From assembly GCA_016790575.1 (NCBI GenBank), contig JAEUOU010000022.1, positions 1 through 64,000 on the forward strand: a stretch of 64,000 nt of DNA. Reading direction: 5' to 3'. The notes below the pieces were generated by a model, which searched no databases, was not told where the DNA came from, and worked only from the letters and a program-made list of their open reading frames with translations. Of the stretch, positions 39,231-48,901 are shown piece after piece. Each line of letters begins with the position of its first letter. Position 1 is the stretch's first letter. The position numbers were made by a program, and so were the translations under genes. The DNA is from Burkholderiaceae bacterium (lineage in GTDB: Bacteria; Pseudomonadota; Gammaproteobacteria; Burkholderiales; Burkholderiaceae_C).

Positions 39231-40106
39231 ATGAGCTGGCTCGAGAAACTGTTGCCCCCGAAAATCCAAAAAACCGACCCTGCCGAGCGGCGTACGGTTC
39301 CCGAGGGGCTATGGATCAAGTGCCCCAGCTGCGAAGCGGTGCTTTATCGAAACGATCTGGAGAACAACCAGAATGTGTGTCCGCAATGTGGGCACCACCA
39401 CCGCATCGGTGCCCGCGCGCGGCTGAACGCCTTTCTAGATGCCGAGGGGCGTTACGAATTGGGGCAGGAGGTCATTCCCGTTGATGCTCTCAAGTTCAAG
39501 GACAGCCGAAAGTACCCCGAGAGGCTGAAAGAAGCCCTGGAATCCACCGGTGAGACTGACGCACTGATCGTCATGGGTGGGGCCGTGCAGGGGGTGGGTC
39601 TGGTCGCCGCCTGTTTCGAGTTCGAGTTTATGGGTGGGAGCATGGGATCCGTCGTCGGCGAACGATTCGTCCGGGGCGTGGAAGCGGCGGTGGATCAGAA
39701 AGTCCCGTTCCTGTGCTTCACGGCCACCGGCGGAGCGCGTATGCAGGAGGGACTGCTCTCCCTCATGCAAATGGCCAAGACCAACGCAGCTCTGACCCGC
39801 CTTGCTCAAAAAGGGCTTCCCTATGTCAGCGTACTGACGGATCCCACCATGGGCGGTGTCAGTGCCGGCTTTGCTTTTGTCGGTGACGTCGTCATTGCCG
39901 AGCCCAAGGCTCTGATTGGTTTCGCCGGGCCGCGCGTCATAGAATCGACGGTTCGAGTTACCTTGCCGGACGGCTTCCAGCGGGCCGAATTTCTTCAACA
40001 AAAAGGCGCGGTCGATTTCATCTGCGACCGTCGGGAGTTGCGGCCGACGATTGCTCGCATACTGGCGATGCTACAGCGTCAGCCTGCGGACGCGGTATTG
40101 TCCTGA
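39231..40106 (+). CDS. accD: Acetyl-CoA carboxylase carboxyltransferase subunit beta
   Basis: A 291-residue subunit of the carboxyltransferase that makes malonyl-CoA for fatty acid synthesis. The N-terminal zinc ribbon has CPSC and CPQC, 15 residues apart ([24 protein letters not shown]). [18 protein letters not shown] and [13 protein letters not shown] are the catalytic-fold segments. GGAGAGG lies before the ATG. The trpA–accD order is common in betaproteobacteria. Confidence 0.98.
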   Translation: MSWLEKLLPPKIQKTDPAERRTVPEGLWIKCPSCEAVLYRNDLENNQNVCPQCGHHHRIGARARLNAFLDAEGRYELGQEVIPVDALKFKDSRKYPERLKEALESTGETDALIVMGGAVQGVGLVAACFEFEFMGGSMGSVVGERFVRGVEAAVDQKVPFLCFTATGGARMQEGLLSLMQMAKTNAALTRLAQKGLPYVSVLTDPTMGGVSAGFAFVGDVVIAEPKALIGFAGPRVIESTVRVTLPDGFQRAEFLQQKGAVDFICDRRELRPTIARILAMLQRQPADAVLS

Positions 40107-40236
40107 CCAACTGAGTTGTCCGGCGCTTCGCGCTCTCAGCGATTGCGCCAGTTGCGCTCCGATAAGGGGGACGTTGATCAATACCCAGGGACGCTGACAC
40201 CCATTGGCGATGACGCGACGTAACCCCGGGCCCGTC

Positions 40237-40788
40237 TCAGGCAGCAAGCGATCTGGCGACGCCGTCCAGAACCAGGGACCCGATCTGCAACAGCAGCACA
40301 GCCAACAGGGGGGAGAGGTCCACGCCTCCCAACGGCGGAAGAAGCCGCCGCAGCGGATGCAGGACCGGTGCAACCAGCCGCGTCAACAAATCAGCCACCG
40401 GCGTGCGCGGCTGTACCCAGGAAAGCACCACGTGCGCAATCAGCAATACCGTGGCGGCGAGAATCATCAACTGGGCAACCGCCAAAGTTGCCAGAATGGG
40501 CCAGGCAGGGGCGTTGCGGACTCCCGTGGAAAGCACACTCAACACAACGATCTGCGCAAGTTTGAGCACCCACGTCGCCAGAAGGCTGGCCGTATCCCAG
40601 CGACCGATTGCCGGGACGATTTTGCGCATCGGTAGCACCAGCCAATCACTGACCGCGAAGACAAATCGCCCCACAGGATTGGAGAACGGTACACGCTGGT
40701 GCTGCATGAACAGCCGAAGCAGGCAAGCACCGCCGACCAGGCTGGTGGCTGTGTCGAGGATCAAGGCGAGAATTTGCAACAACATCAT
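40237..40788 (-). CDS. YggT family membrane protein
   Basis: A 183-residue inner-membrane protein with two YggT repeats, each with two hydrophobic helices and the motif PVGRFVFAVSDWLVLPMRKI or the corresponding LTRLVAPVLHPLRRLLPPLG. The family is linked to osmotic response and division-site proteins, but its biochemistry is unsettled. It lies downstream of the glycan operon on the same strand, separated by 172 bases that contain repeat copy E. The 130 bases between it and accD hold nothing recognised. Confidence 0.88.
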   Translation of the reverse strand: MMLLQILALILDTATSLVGGACLLRLFMQHQRVPFSNPVGRFVFAVSDWLVLPMRKIVPAIGRWDTASLLATWVLKLAQIVVLSVLSTGVRNAPAWPILATLAVAQLMILAATVLLIAHVVLSWVQPRTPVADLLTRLVAPVLHPLRRLLPPLGGVDLSPLLAVLLLQIGSLVLDGVARSLAA

Positions 40789-40908
40789 CAGCCCGCTGCC
40801 AGATCAGTGCGAGGACAGATGGGAGTGCGGGAAGAAGCTGAAAGCACTGCTGACGCGCTGGAACGCGGCGATCGAAATCCGCTCCTTACGGCAAGAACTA
40901 TCGAAAAC

Positions 40909-40951
40909 AATAGCATAAGGTGACCTTTTTACGTTGGGTATGGGCACATTA
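40909..40951 (+). repeat. Interspersed repeat, copy E
   Basis: AATAGCATAAGGTGACC then TTTTTACGTTGGGTATGGGC, a clear member of the family. It lies between the 3' end of the glycan operon and yggT. Confidence 0.85.
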
Positions 40952-40960
40952 CACCGATGT

Positions 40961-42772
40961 TCAGCCGCTCGTCGTGTATTCCGGGACGTATCCCTTGATC
41001 CACAGCCGGATTTCGGCTGCTTCCGGGGCTGGGCCGGCCGCAGAAACCCAACGAATCACTGCGGCCAGGTCTGCAGCCTGCTGGCCCGCGGTGCGGGCTA
41101 TGCGCAGTTTGGGGTGGGGCGTTCGGTCAGTAGACTCGTCGTCAGCCAACAACTCCTCATACAGCTTTTCACCCGGCCGCAGGCCGGTGAACACAATAGG
41201 AATTTCCTGCTCGGTCTTGCCTGACAGGCGGATCAGCATCCGCGCCAACTCCACAATTCGGACCGGTTCACCCATGTCCAGCACGAAGATTTGCCCTGAC
41301 TGACCCATCAAACCCGCCTGGAGCACCAGTTGAGCCGCCTCGGGAATGGTCATGAAATAGCGAACGATATCCGGGTGCGTGACGGTGACCGGCCCGCCGC
41401 GTTCGATCTGTGCCGTAAAAAGCGGCACCACCGAGCCACTTGAACCCAGCACGTTCCCGAATCGGACCGCAACGAACTGCGTATTGGCAAATTCCCGTGT
41501 GACCGATTGCACGACCAGCTCCGCCATGCGTTTGCTGGCGCCCATGACGTTGGTGGGATTGACCGCCTTGTCGGTCGAGATGAGCACAAATCGCTTCGCG
41601 CCAACCTGTCCCGCCACACGCGCCGCATTCAACGTGCCCAGAACATTGGTGCGAATCGCTTCAATTTCATTGCGCTCCTCCATCAGCGGCACATGTTTGT
41701 AGGCAGCCGCATGGAAGACTACCGCCGGCTTGTGTTGCGACGAAATCGCCAGCAGTCGCTCGGCCTCGCGCACATTGGCGGTGTAATACAGGCCCTGCAT
41801 TTGCGGGTGTGACGTTCTGAGTTCCTGTTCCAGTTGGTAAATCGCGAATTCCGACACGTCGACACACACCAACCGGGAGACGCCAAATCGGGCGATCTGG
41901 CGACAAAGCTCGGAGCCGATCGATCCACCCGCACCGGTAACCAGCACAGTCTGGCCCGCAATCAGGTCCGAGAGACCATGCTCGTCCAATGCGACCGCGG
42001 GGCGACCAAGCAAATCGTTAAGCTCCACTTTGCGCAGCACACCGGGTTCGGACCGCAGCCATTCGTCCGGCCGAGGCATGGTCAGCAAGGGCAATCCCGC
42101 GTCGCTGGCACCGATCAAGGCGCGATGGCGGGCGTCAGAGCCAGGGGGACTAAGGAGCAAGGCCGCTGCGGCGTTGGAATTGCCGGCGATGCGCGGCAAA
42201 TCTTCGATATGACCGAGCACGTCAAGTCCCTGGATGGAACGACCGCGCTCGCCGGGGATGGGACTGAGCAGCCCGACTGGTGACCATTGGCGGGCACCCC
42301 GCAAGGTCGGCAGCGCGGCAGCAGCCTCCTGAATTGTCCCAACCAGGAGCAACGGCCTGCCTTCGCCCGCGCCCGACTCGACGTCCTTTTGCATCAGGCG
42401 GGCCAACGCCCGCACACCCACCAGGGCGAGCAAGACGAGCATGGGGTGGAGCAGCAGGACAGAACGAGGAAAGTACGGCACACGCAGCATCAACACCGCA
42501 GCAGTCGTCAGGAGTCCGCCGGTCGCGACACCGTAAAACAGCCGGGTGACTTCGGCCAAGCTGGTGTATCGCCAGATATGGCGGTAGAGCCGCCAAGCCA
42601 ACAGGCTGGAGCCGTAGGCAACCAACGCCCAAGGCAAAGTCTGCAGCATGATCTGCTCGAACTCGTCTGGAGTTTCCAGGTTGAAGCGCAACCAGTAGGC
42701 AAGCCACCAGGTGAAAGCGACCAGCAGCAGGTCAAGTGAAGCAGACGCCAGCGTTTGCCTAAGTGGAACCAA
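40961..42772 (-). CDS. PglF/WbpM-type membrane-bound nucleotide-sugar 4,6-dehydratase
   Basis: A protein of about 603 residues. Four N-terminal hydrophobic helices (LDLLLVAFTWWLAYWLRFNL...) and a CoA-binding-like domain lead to an SDR dehydratase domain with LVTGAGGSIGSELCRQIARF and AAAYKHVPLMEER. It would turn UDP-GlcNAc into the 4-keto-6-deoxy sugar, the first step to bacillosamine and legionaminic acid. No ATG exists at the start. TTG at 42772 with GAGAGG six bases upstream is preferred over TTG at 42793. It overlaps the aminotransferase gene and ends the operon. Confidence 0.9.
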   Translation of the reverse strand: MVPLRQTLASASLDLLLVAFTWWLAYWLRFNLETPDEFEQIMLQTLPWALVAYGSSLLAWRLYRHIWRYTSLAEVTRLFYGVATGGLLTTAAVLMLRVPYFPRSVLLLHPMLVLLALVGVRALARLMQKDVESGAGEGRPLLLVGTIQEAAAALPTLRGARQWSPVGLLSPIPGERGRSIQGLDVLGHIEDLPRIAGNSNAAAALLLSPPGSDARHRALIGASDAGLPLLTMPRPDEWLRSEPGVLRKVELNDLLGRPAVALDEHGLSDLIAGQTVLVTGAGGSIGSELCRQIARFGVSRLVCVDVSEFAIYQLEQELRTSHPQMQGLYYTANVREAERLLAISSQHKPAVVFHAAAYKHVPLMEERNEIEAIRTNVLGTLNAARVAGQVGAKRFVLISTDKAVNPTNVMGASKRMAELVVQSVTREFANTQFVAVRFGNVLGSSGSVVPLFTAQIERGGPVTVTHPDIVRYFMTIPEAAQLVLQAGLMGQSGQIFVLDMGEPVRIVELARMLIRLSGKTEQEIPIVFTGLRPGEKLYEELLADDESTDRTPHPKLRIARTAGQQAADLAAVIRWVSAAGPAPEAAEIRLWIKGYVPEYTTSG

Positions 42773-44264
42773 AGAACACCTCTCCCGCGTCAAGGGCCAG
42801 ACGCAAATGCGAGATAACCCTGTCCTGCTGGTCTTGGCTCAGGTTAGAACCCGACGGCAGACAGATACCCGTTTCAAATAGCTGACGAGAAACATCGTGG
42901 TTTTCAGCGTGCTGAAAGTACGGAGCTCCGGAGAACAAGGGTTGCAAATGCATCGGCTTCCAAACCGGGCGTGCCTCTATTTGGTGTCGCTCCAGTGCGC
43001 GCATCAATCCTTCGCAGCGATTAGGAGCTTCCGGTCCCGCAAGCGTGAAACAGGTCAACCACCGTGTCGAGCAGTACCCGCGGGGCTCGCCCATCCAGCG
43101 GACGGCGGCAACTTCTGAAAGCGCTGCACGATACCGCTCAAACACCGCACGACGCTGTGCCACGCGTTCAAGCAATACCCGCAACTGCCCACGACCGATT
43201 CCGGCCAGGACATTGCTCATGCGATAGTTGTAGCCAACCTCGGTATGTTCGTAATGACGGGCTGGCTCGCGAGACTGAGTAGCGAATTTGCGCGCGCGCC
43301 CAATCAGTTCGGGATCGTCGGAAACCAACATCCCACCACCCGAGGTCGTGATGATCTTGTTTCCATTGAACGAGAAGACTGCCAATCTTCCAAACGTTCC
43401 ACTGTTGCGGCCTTTGTACTGTGCGCCCAGAGATTCGGCGGCGTCTTCCAGTACGGGAACTCCAAAGTGATCACAAATCGGCAGCAATGCGTCCATGTCG
43501 GCACTCTGGCCATACAAATTGACAATGATCACGCATCTCGGCATCCGGCCATGGGCTTTGGCCCACGAGAAGGCGCGTTCAAGTGCTGCCGGTGACATAT
43601 TCCATGTCTCCGGCTCCGAATCAATGAACACCGGCTGCGCACCACAGTAACGGACTGGATTGCAACTACCGACAAAAGTAAGCGATGAACAGAAAACGGT
43701 ATCCCCCGATTGGACACCCAGCAAGAGCAAACCCAAATGAATAGCCGCAGTTCCCGAACTGAGCGCAGCCGCATGTCCGACACCCACCAAGGAAGAAAGC
43801 TCTCGCTCGAAGGCGTCGACGTGAGGACCCAAAGGTGCAATCCAATTGGTTCGGAACGCTTCTTCAACAAACGCCGTCTCCTCTTCGCCCAGGTGGGGCG
43901 AAGACAGCCAGATACGCTGACTCAATTCGCGCCGAAATATCAGGTCTACTGGCCTCCCGGCGGGATCAAGAACCGGTATATGGTCTATCTGGTGCTCATC
44001 CATCAGGGCAAGCACATTGGATGCAGTCGCGTCCTCATGCACCACGATCGGGCTGCGACCAGGAAGCTCCCCCAACGTGACGCAATCGAGCAAGCCGCGG
44101 ATGCGGGCACGACGAAGGTCTCCATCCGTGACCGTGCGAAGTAGTCGGCCATCACTGTCAACTACAAGCAACAGCCCGAGGCCGGTGAGATCAATCTGCT
44201 TCAATGCAACCTGCAAACTCGTACCTGGCGCAACAAGCAGCGCCCTGAAATCAGCTGTGTTCAT
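42759..44264 (-). CDS. CBS-domain pair fused to DegT/DnrJ/EryC1 sugar aminotransferase
   Basis: A 501-residue two-part protein. Residues about 8–115 form a CBS pair (VVDSDGRLLRTVTDGDLRRA and HIPVLDPAGRPVDLIFRREL) of the kind normally found on PtmE-like sugar nucleotidyltransferases of nonulosonic acid clusters. Residues about 119–501 are a PLP aminotransferase of the PglE/LegC type, with the PLP lysine at about 303 (FSFNGNKIITTSGGG). It would aminate the 4-keto sugar made by the next gene's product. The CBS pair may sense a nucleotide. The start overlaps the acetyltransferase stop as ATGA, with GGAGG six bases upstream. Confidence 0.87.
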   Translation of the reverse strand: MNTADFRALLVAPGTSLQVALKQIDLTGLGLLLVVDSDGRLLRTVTDGDLRRARIRGLLDCVTLGELPGRSPIVVHEDATASNVLALMDEHQIDHIPVLDPAGRPVDLIFRRELSQRIWLSSPHLGEEETAFVEEAFRTNWIAPLGPHVDAFERELSSLVGVGHAAALSSGTAAIHLGLLLLGVQSGDTVFCSSLTFVGSCNPVRYCGAQPVFIDSEPETWNMSPAALERAFSWAKAHGRMPRCVIIVNLYGQSADMDALLPICDHFGVPVLEDAAESLGAQYKGRNSGTFGRLAVFSFNGNKIITTSGGGMLVSDDPELIGRARKFATQSREPARHYEHTEVGYNYRMSNVLAGIGRGQLRVLLERVAQRRAVFERYRAALSEVAAVRWMGEPRGYCSTRWLTCFTLAGPEAPNRCEGLMRALERHQIEARPVWKPMHLQPLFSGAPYFQHAENHDVSRQLFETGICLPSGSNLSQDQQDRVISHLRLALDAGEVFFGST

Positions 44265-44905
44265 AGAATCCTCCGTGCTGGCACGCCCACCCAAGTGCCC
44301 GGCATATCAATTTGGCGGCACACGACGGATCCCGATCCGATAATCACATCGGCAGTCACCACCAGCCTTGGCTGCACCACTGCACCAGAGCCGACCAAAA
44401 CTGCGCGCCCAATGCGAGAGCCCCCGCCGAGCACTGCCGCTGGCGCAATGTGGGCGAAATCACCAATCTCCACATCATGATCCACAATAGCACCGTGGTT
44501 GACGATTACCCCCCGCCCCAACCGGGCGCCAGGAGCCACTATCGCATTTGCCGCGATAAATGATCCGGCGCCGATATGCGCCCACGGCGATACCACGGCC
44601 GCAGGGTGGTGGATACTTTGCATTCGTTCAGAACCAAACGCACGGCATTCCCGTTCTCGAGATGCGTTATCGCCAATCGCTACATGCAAATGAAAGCGCC
44701 CCAGCAAAAGTGCCTTCGCCACGGGCACCATTGGAATTCCTGGCAGCAGTTCCCCAGTGCACACAGCGTCATTTCGGTCCGAGGCGAAGATCGCTCGGGC
44801 CAATGGTGCTCGAAGCACCGCATCAGCAACGACGCGAGCGTGGCCACCCGCCCCAAACAACAGCAGGCCCGGCATATCGCCTGACTTGCCATTATCAGTA
44901 GGCAT
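44261..44905 (-). CDS. NeuD/PglD-family sugar acetyltransferase
   Basis: A 214-residue protein. It has an N-terminal Rossmann-like part (GLLLFGAGGHARVVADAVLR) and a left-handed beta-helix of hexapeptide repeats (IGAGSFIAANAIVAPGARLG onward), as in PglD and NeuD. It is expected to acetylate the new 4-amino group, giving UDP-diacetamidobacillosamine. The start at 44905 has GGAG seven bases upstream and overlaps the neuC end by 11 bases. Confidence 0.88.
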   Translation of the reverse strand: MPTDNGKSGDMPGLLLFGAGGHARVVADAVLRAPLARAIFASDRNDAVCTGELLPGIPMVPVAKALLLGRFHLHVAIGDNASRERECRAFGSERMQSIHHPAAVVSPWAHIGAGSFIAANAIVAPGARLGRGVIVNHGAIVDHDVEIGDFAHIAPAAVLGGGSRIGRAVLVGSGAVVQPRLVVTADVIIGSGSVVCRQIDMPGTWVGVPARRIL

Positions 44906-46049
44906 TCGTTTTCTCCAGCACAGCGGGCGATAGCGGCAACTCGCGCATCAGTTGCGCAATGCGAGGCGCGCTATGACCATCACCGTACCGATTGAACGGC
45001 GCACAACCGCCTCTATCAAGACAACACAGCAACGCGTCTGAGATTGCGTTGGTCTGAGGTAAGACATCAACCGTATTTGGGTTCCGTTCCCGAAGGTGCT
45101 GCCGGGCACCCACATTAACTACGGGTGTTCCAAAACTCGCGGCCTCAATAATGCCCGCAGATGAGTTGCCGACCATCGCCGACGCATGCAGCATGGCGGT
45201 CGCGAACAGCTGTCGCGGGAGGTGAGCGACCCTGCGAGACCCAGCCGGAAGAGCCATTATGTCCAGCGCTTCAATAACGCCTCTGGCACCGGCGTCTGCG
45301 TTCGGCTCAAGCCAAATAACCGGGAGCCCAACTCGCCGCAAAGCACCGAGCAACGCAAGTGTCTGTTCTCGGGCTTGATCTGCCTGTTGCACAACTGGGT
45401 GAAAGGCTGCAAGGAGAAAGCTGGCTTCATTGGGAAGTCCCAAATCCTTCAAGGCGACGGAACGATCCCGCTCGGCCATTGCTGTCAAACCGTCCAAGCC
45501 GGGCGCGCCAACAACGTGGATACGATTGCCTGCTTCGCCCATCCGAATCAGCCGATCGCGAGCGCCTTCGGTGGCGACGAGGTGATAACTGCAAAGTTTG
45601 CTGATGGCGTGCCGGACCGGTTCGTCAACAGTTCCTGACAACTCGCCACCATGTACATGCACCGTCGCAATTCCTTGATTGAGGGCCGCGACGGCTCCCG
45701 CCAACATCTCGCCCCGGTCGCCAAGCAACAGCAGCATGTCCGGGCGCGTTGACTCCAGTAATCTTGCCGTATGCCATAAGCAGTCCGCTATGCCCTTGGA
45801 CATGCTCGCAGGAGTACAAGCCTGAACGTCTACCGGGATCTTTGCGACTACGTTCAGGCCAGAGCCAGTAATCTCGTCTACCGTGTGACCATGAATCTCA
45901 CTCAGATGAGTGCCCGTCACGATAATCGACAAATCCAGTTCCGGATCAGCGTCAATCCGGCGCAAAGCCTCACGCATCAGCCCAAAGTCGGCCCGGGTGC
46001 CACTCAGATAACAAATTCGGCGTCGCTGCGGTCCGACATGCGCGCTCAT
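44895..46049 (-). CDS. neuC: Hydrolysing UDP-sugar 2-epimerase, NeuC/LegG type
   Basis: A 384-residue GT-B-fold enzyme. ICYLSGTRADFGLMREALRR is the NeuC N-terminus, followed by LLLLGDRGEMLAGAVAALNQ and VHVHGGELSGTVDEPVRHAI. In legionaminic pathways this enzyme releases UDP from UDP-diacetamidobacillosamine and inverts C2 to give the 6-deoxy-mannose derivative. The start overlaps the neuB-like stop as ATGA. Confidence 0.9.
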   Translation of the reverse strand: MSAHVGPQRRRICYLSGTRADFGLMREALRRIDADPELDLSIIVTGTHLSEIHGHTVDEITGSGLNVVAKIPVDVQACTPASMSKGIADCLWHTARLLESTRPDMLLLLGDRGEMLAGAVAALNQGIATVHVHGGELSGTVDEPVRHAISKLCSYHLVATEGARDRLIRMGEAGNRIHVVGAPGLDGLTAMAERDRSVALKDLGLPNEASFLLAAFHPVVQQADQAREQTLALLGALRRVGLPVIWLEPNADAGARGVIEALDIMALPAGSRRVAHLPRQLFATAMLHASAMVGNSSAGIIEAASFGTPVVNVGARQHLRERNPNTVDVLPQTNAISDALLCCLDRGGCAPFNRYGDGHSAPRIAQLMRELPLSPAVLEKTNAY

Positions 46050-47074
46050 CCCTTGGCCTCCGGCTCAATATCGGACCACTGCAATATTGATCCACCGGGC
46101 ACAGCCCGGCGCAATCGACGCCCCAAGAGTGCGTCAAGGTCTCGAGGAGCGACGCCCGTTCCGGGTCGTCGGCAACCCAGATGCTCCGGACCAAGAGGTA
46201 CCCCTTCTGGAATATCGACCAGGGCAACTACGCTGCGCCGGGCAACGCGAGCGGTATCGCGTTCCTCAGGGCGGGGCCGCTTAATGCCGTCGCCAAGCAT
46301 GGACTCTACCCGACGTATGCCTTGCGTCAATTGCAAGAACCCTTCCGGGTCGAGCGACGCTGCATGGTCCGGTCCTGGTAGCCCGCGATCCAAAGTCAGG
46401 TGTTTCTCAATCACGCAGGCGCCCAAAGCGACGGCCGCAAGAGCGGCGTCAATACCCAGACTGTGATCCGAATAGCCAATCGGCACACCGAGAACTTCCT
46501 GCATCTGTCGCATAGCGCGCAGATTCAAACTTGCATCTTCTGCAGGGTATGCAGAAGTACAGTGCAGAACCGTAATGTCTTTCAAATTCCCCCGGACGCC
46601 GCGAACCCAACCCAATGCCTCGGCGATCTCTTCCAGAGTGGCCATGCCCGTGGAAAGCAATAGAGGCAAACGAGTCGCGGCGGCATACTCAACCAGCTGG
46701 CGGTGCGTAAGTTCACCGGAGGACAGCTTTAATCGTCGCACGCCCATACGAAGCAAAAGATCGACAGCCGGCAGAGAGAATGGGGTGGAAAAGAATTCAA
46801 TGCCAATGTGATCGCAGTGCTCGACAATCCGCTTGTGTTGCTCCTCGCTGAGCTCAAGTTTTGCCAACATGGCAAATTGGTTATGCTCACCGGTTTGTTT
46901 TGACTGATATTCGGCCGTCGGCGCGCCCTGTAAAACCAAATCAATCGCACGGAACGTTTGAAACTTCACAGCATCGGCGCCTGCAGCCTTCGCAGCGTCG
47001 CAAAGCGCAAGCGCCAAATCAATATCCCCGTTGTGATTAACCCCAGCCTCCGCGATCAAAAAAACCGGTTGCAC
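46046..47074 (-). CDS. neuB: NeuB/LegI-type nonulosonic acid synthase
   Basis: A 342-residue enzyme that condenses a 6-carbon sugar with phosphoenolpyruvate into a 9-carbon acid. PVFLIAEAGVNHNGDIDLAL and AKAAGADAVKFQTFRA are the barrel N-terminus; ITVLHCTSAYPA and IGYSDHSLGIDAALAAVALG are further marks. A C-terminal antifreeze-like SAF domain is present (ARRSVVALVDIPEGVPLGPE). The gene starts with GTG, preceded by TTGGAG. Neighbours point to N,N'-diacetyllegionaminate as product rather than sialic acid. Confidence 0.92.
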   Translation of the reverse strand: MQPVFLIAEAGVNHNGDIDLALALCDAAKAAGADAVKFQTFRAIDLVLQGAPTAEYQSKQTGEHNQFAMLAKLELSEEQHKRIVEHCDHIGIEFFSTPFSLPAVDLLLRMGVRRLKLSSGELTHRQLVEYAAATRLPLLLSTGMATLEEIAEALGWVRGVRGNLKDITVLHCTSAYPAEDASLNLRAMRQMQEVLGVPIGYSDHSLGIDAALAAVALGACVIEKHLTLDRGLPGPDHAASLDPEGFLQLTQGIRRVESMLGDGIKRPRPEERDTARVARRSVVALVDIPEGVPLGPEHLGCRRPGTGVAPRDLDALLGRRLRRAVPGGSILQWSDIEPEAKG

Positions 47075-47097
47075 TCTATATGCTCCAAGAACGATGG

Positions 47098-48060
47098 TCA
47101 GCGATGACGCAGAAGAACCTGAAGTTTGTAACCCAGCTTACGTTCGTGTATTAGCTGTGGAGTCAGGAAATCGAGGTTCAGTTGCGAGCGGAAGGAGCCT
47201 TGATAAGGATGTTCGTAATCGAGGAAATTCAACAAGGGCTTGAGCTCGTCTATCACCGAGTCCACCGCGACGAGGTCAAAACCAGCACGAGCAGAAGCAC
47301 GCTGGATCGTGGATTCACCATATAGATTCACATGTTCGAGTCCGTCAAACATATTGCATTGGTCACGCATTATTCGGGCTGCGAGAGCGTCGGCGCTGGG
47401 GATTTGCAGAAAAATCATACCCCCGCGGTCAAGTCGCTTAGAGAGGTTCTGCAAATAGGCGACACCATCCTTGATATGCTCGAATACGTCCCAAAGGCTG
47501 ATCAGTGAAAATTTGGCGGTCTCTGGTATTTCATCAATCGTCCCATTCCATACCTGATGCCCTTTACGTTGTGCGATCCCCACCTCTTGTTCGTTAAGCT
47601 CGACCCCATAAGTTCCCCAACCACGTTCCCGAGCGACATCAAGAAACAATCCACTGGAGCATCCGATATCGAGAACGTTCCCTCCATGAACGTGGCGCTG
47701 CACCATATCCATTCCCGCTGAATAGATGCGCCGGTAAAAATCCGCTTCGGATTCATGGGCCATAGCCTGTACCCCGGTGTTGTGCCGGTAATAATCCGTC
47801 AGTGCACTATCAGTGAAAACCGGGTTAAGGTATACCATCGAGCAGTCATCGCAGCGCACATAGTGACCCCCGTTCTTGCTGAACAGTCCATGCTGGGAAC
47901 TACTTCCACATACGGGACAAACTCGCAGCTCCAAAAGATTTTCTCTTAGCTGCCCTGTTGCAGGATCGATAAATGACTTGCGGTATCGATCCGTTTCATC
48001 GTACATGTGTTGACGTTGCTGGTGCAAAGCAGCGGCATTTTCAGTATCAATTCGGTTCAT
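47098..48060 (-). CDS. Class I SAM methyltransferase with N-terminal zinc ribbon
   Basis: A protein of about 320 residues. An N-terminal CPVCGSSS...VRCDDC ribbon is followed by a Methyltransf_23-type domain with VLDIGCSSGLFLDVARERGW and a later LWDVFEHIKDG motif. The start at 48060 (MNRIDTENAAALHQQ) was chosen over an open frame 20 codons longer. Within the operon it may methylate the nonulosonic acid, for instance its acetamidino nitrogen as known in Legionella pneumophila, but the target is inference. It leaves 37 bases to the SDR gene; flanking bases are AT-rich. Confidence 0.82.
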   Translation of the reverse strand: MNRIDTENAAALHQQRQHMYDETDRYRKSFIDPATGQLRENLLELRVCPVCGSSSQHGLFSKNGGHYVRCDDCSMVYLNPVFTDSALTDYYRHNTGVQAMAHESEADFYRRIYSAGMDMVQRHVHGGNVLDIGCSSGLFLDVARERGWGTYGVELNEQEVGIAQRKGHQVWNGTIDEIPETAKFSLISLWDVFEHIKDGVAYLQNLSKRLDRGGMIFLQIPSADALAARIMRDQCNMFDGLEHVNLYGESTIQRASARAGFDLVAVDSVIDELKPLLNFLDYEHPYQGSFRSQLNLDFLTPQLIHERKLGYKLQVLLRHR

Positions 48061-48097
48061 GTAAATTTTCTTTATTTGATAAGTTAAAAAAGACGAC

Positions 48098-48901
48098 TCA
48101 CCATGCGCTCCATCCGCCATCTACTAGCAAATGCTGGCCAGTTGTGTAGCGGGCCCAACGACTGGCCAGATACAGTACAGCACCAACGATGTCTTCCTCG
48201 GTACCCATACGTCCCAGTGGAGTTCGCTGCTCGTACCGACGCACAAAACTCTCGGGTTGCCCGCGCGAAATTCCACCGGGAGATACCGCGTTGACTCGCA
48301 CTGCGGGCGCCATCGTCGTTGCAAGCCATCGGGTCAGTTGAATGACCCCGCCCTTTGATGCACCGTAAGCCGCGGGGTTGCTCATCGAGGTTCCGTCGTA
48401 GAGACTCCAGTCAGGGCCAAGTGCCCCGTAGATCGAACCAATGTTCACGATCGCACCCCCGGACGGACTTCGTGCCAATGAAGGTGCCAAGCCTTGGCAC
48501 AGATGGAAAACCGCAATGAGGTTGACCTCCAACGCGCGTCGGAATGTATCGACACTTTGCTGATCAAAAGGCACTGCCCACCCGGTCAGACCTGACGTGC
48601 CGACAAAGGCAGCATTGTTTACCAGGACTTGGATCGGTTGTCCTGCAGCCACCAGTTGATCGATCAAGCACTGGCGCGAAGGTTGATCCTCCAGGTCACA
48701 TTCCATAAAACAGACAGGACGTCCGTTTGCACCCCGCATCTCCTCCCGAACTGGGGCCCAATCACTCCCGGCCCGATCAACCAGAACCAGTTCGGCATCA
48801 AGTTCGGCAAATCCGGCAGCAAGCTTACGGCCAATTCCTCCTGCAGCACCCGTGATGAGGACTCGGCCGCCCGTAAAACTCATCTCCTCAATCCATTTCA
48901 C
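48098..48901 (-). CDS. Short-chain dehydrogenase/reductase of the glycan operon (PtmA-like)
   Basis: A 267-residue SDR. The cofactor motif is VLITGAAGGIGRKLAAGF, followed by LVNNAAFVGTSG and the catalytic Ser–Tyr–Lys in GSIYGALG and NPAAYGASKGG. It resembles PtmA, an SDR of Campylobacter legionaminic loci. The start is GTG at 48901 with AGGAG seven bases upstream, overlapping the CMP-synthetase gene by 14 bases; ATG 48883 is the alternative. The reaction is not predictable. Confidence 0.85.
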   Translation of the reverse strand: MKWIEEMSFTGGRVLITGAAGGIGRKLAAGFAELDAELVLVDRAGSDWAPVREEMRGANGRPVCFMECDLEDQPSRQCLIDQLVAAGQPIQVLVNNAAFVGTSGLTGWAVPFDQQSVDTFRRALEVNLIAVFHLCQGLAPSLARSPSGGAIVNIGSIYGALGPDWSLYDGTSMSNPAAYGASKGGVIQLTRWLATTMAPAVRVNAVSPGGISRGQPESFVRRYEQRTPLGRMGTEEDIVGAVLYLASRWARYTTGQHLLVDGGWSAW

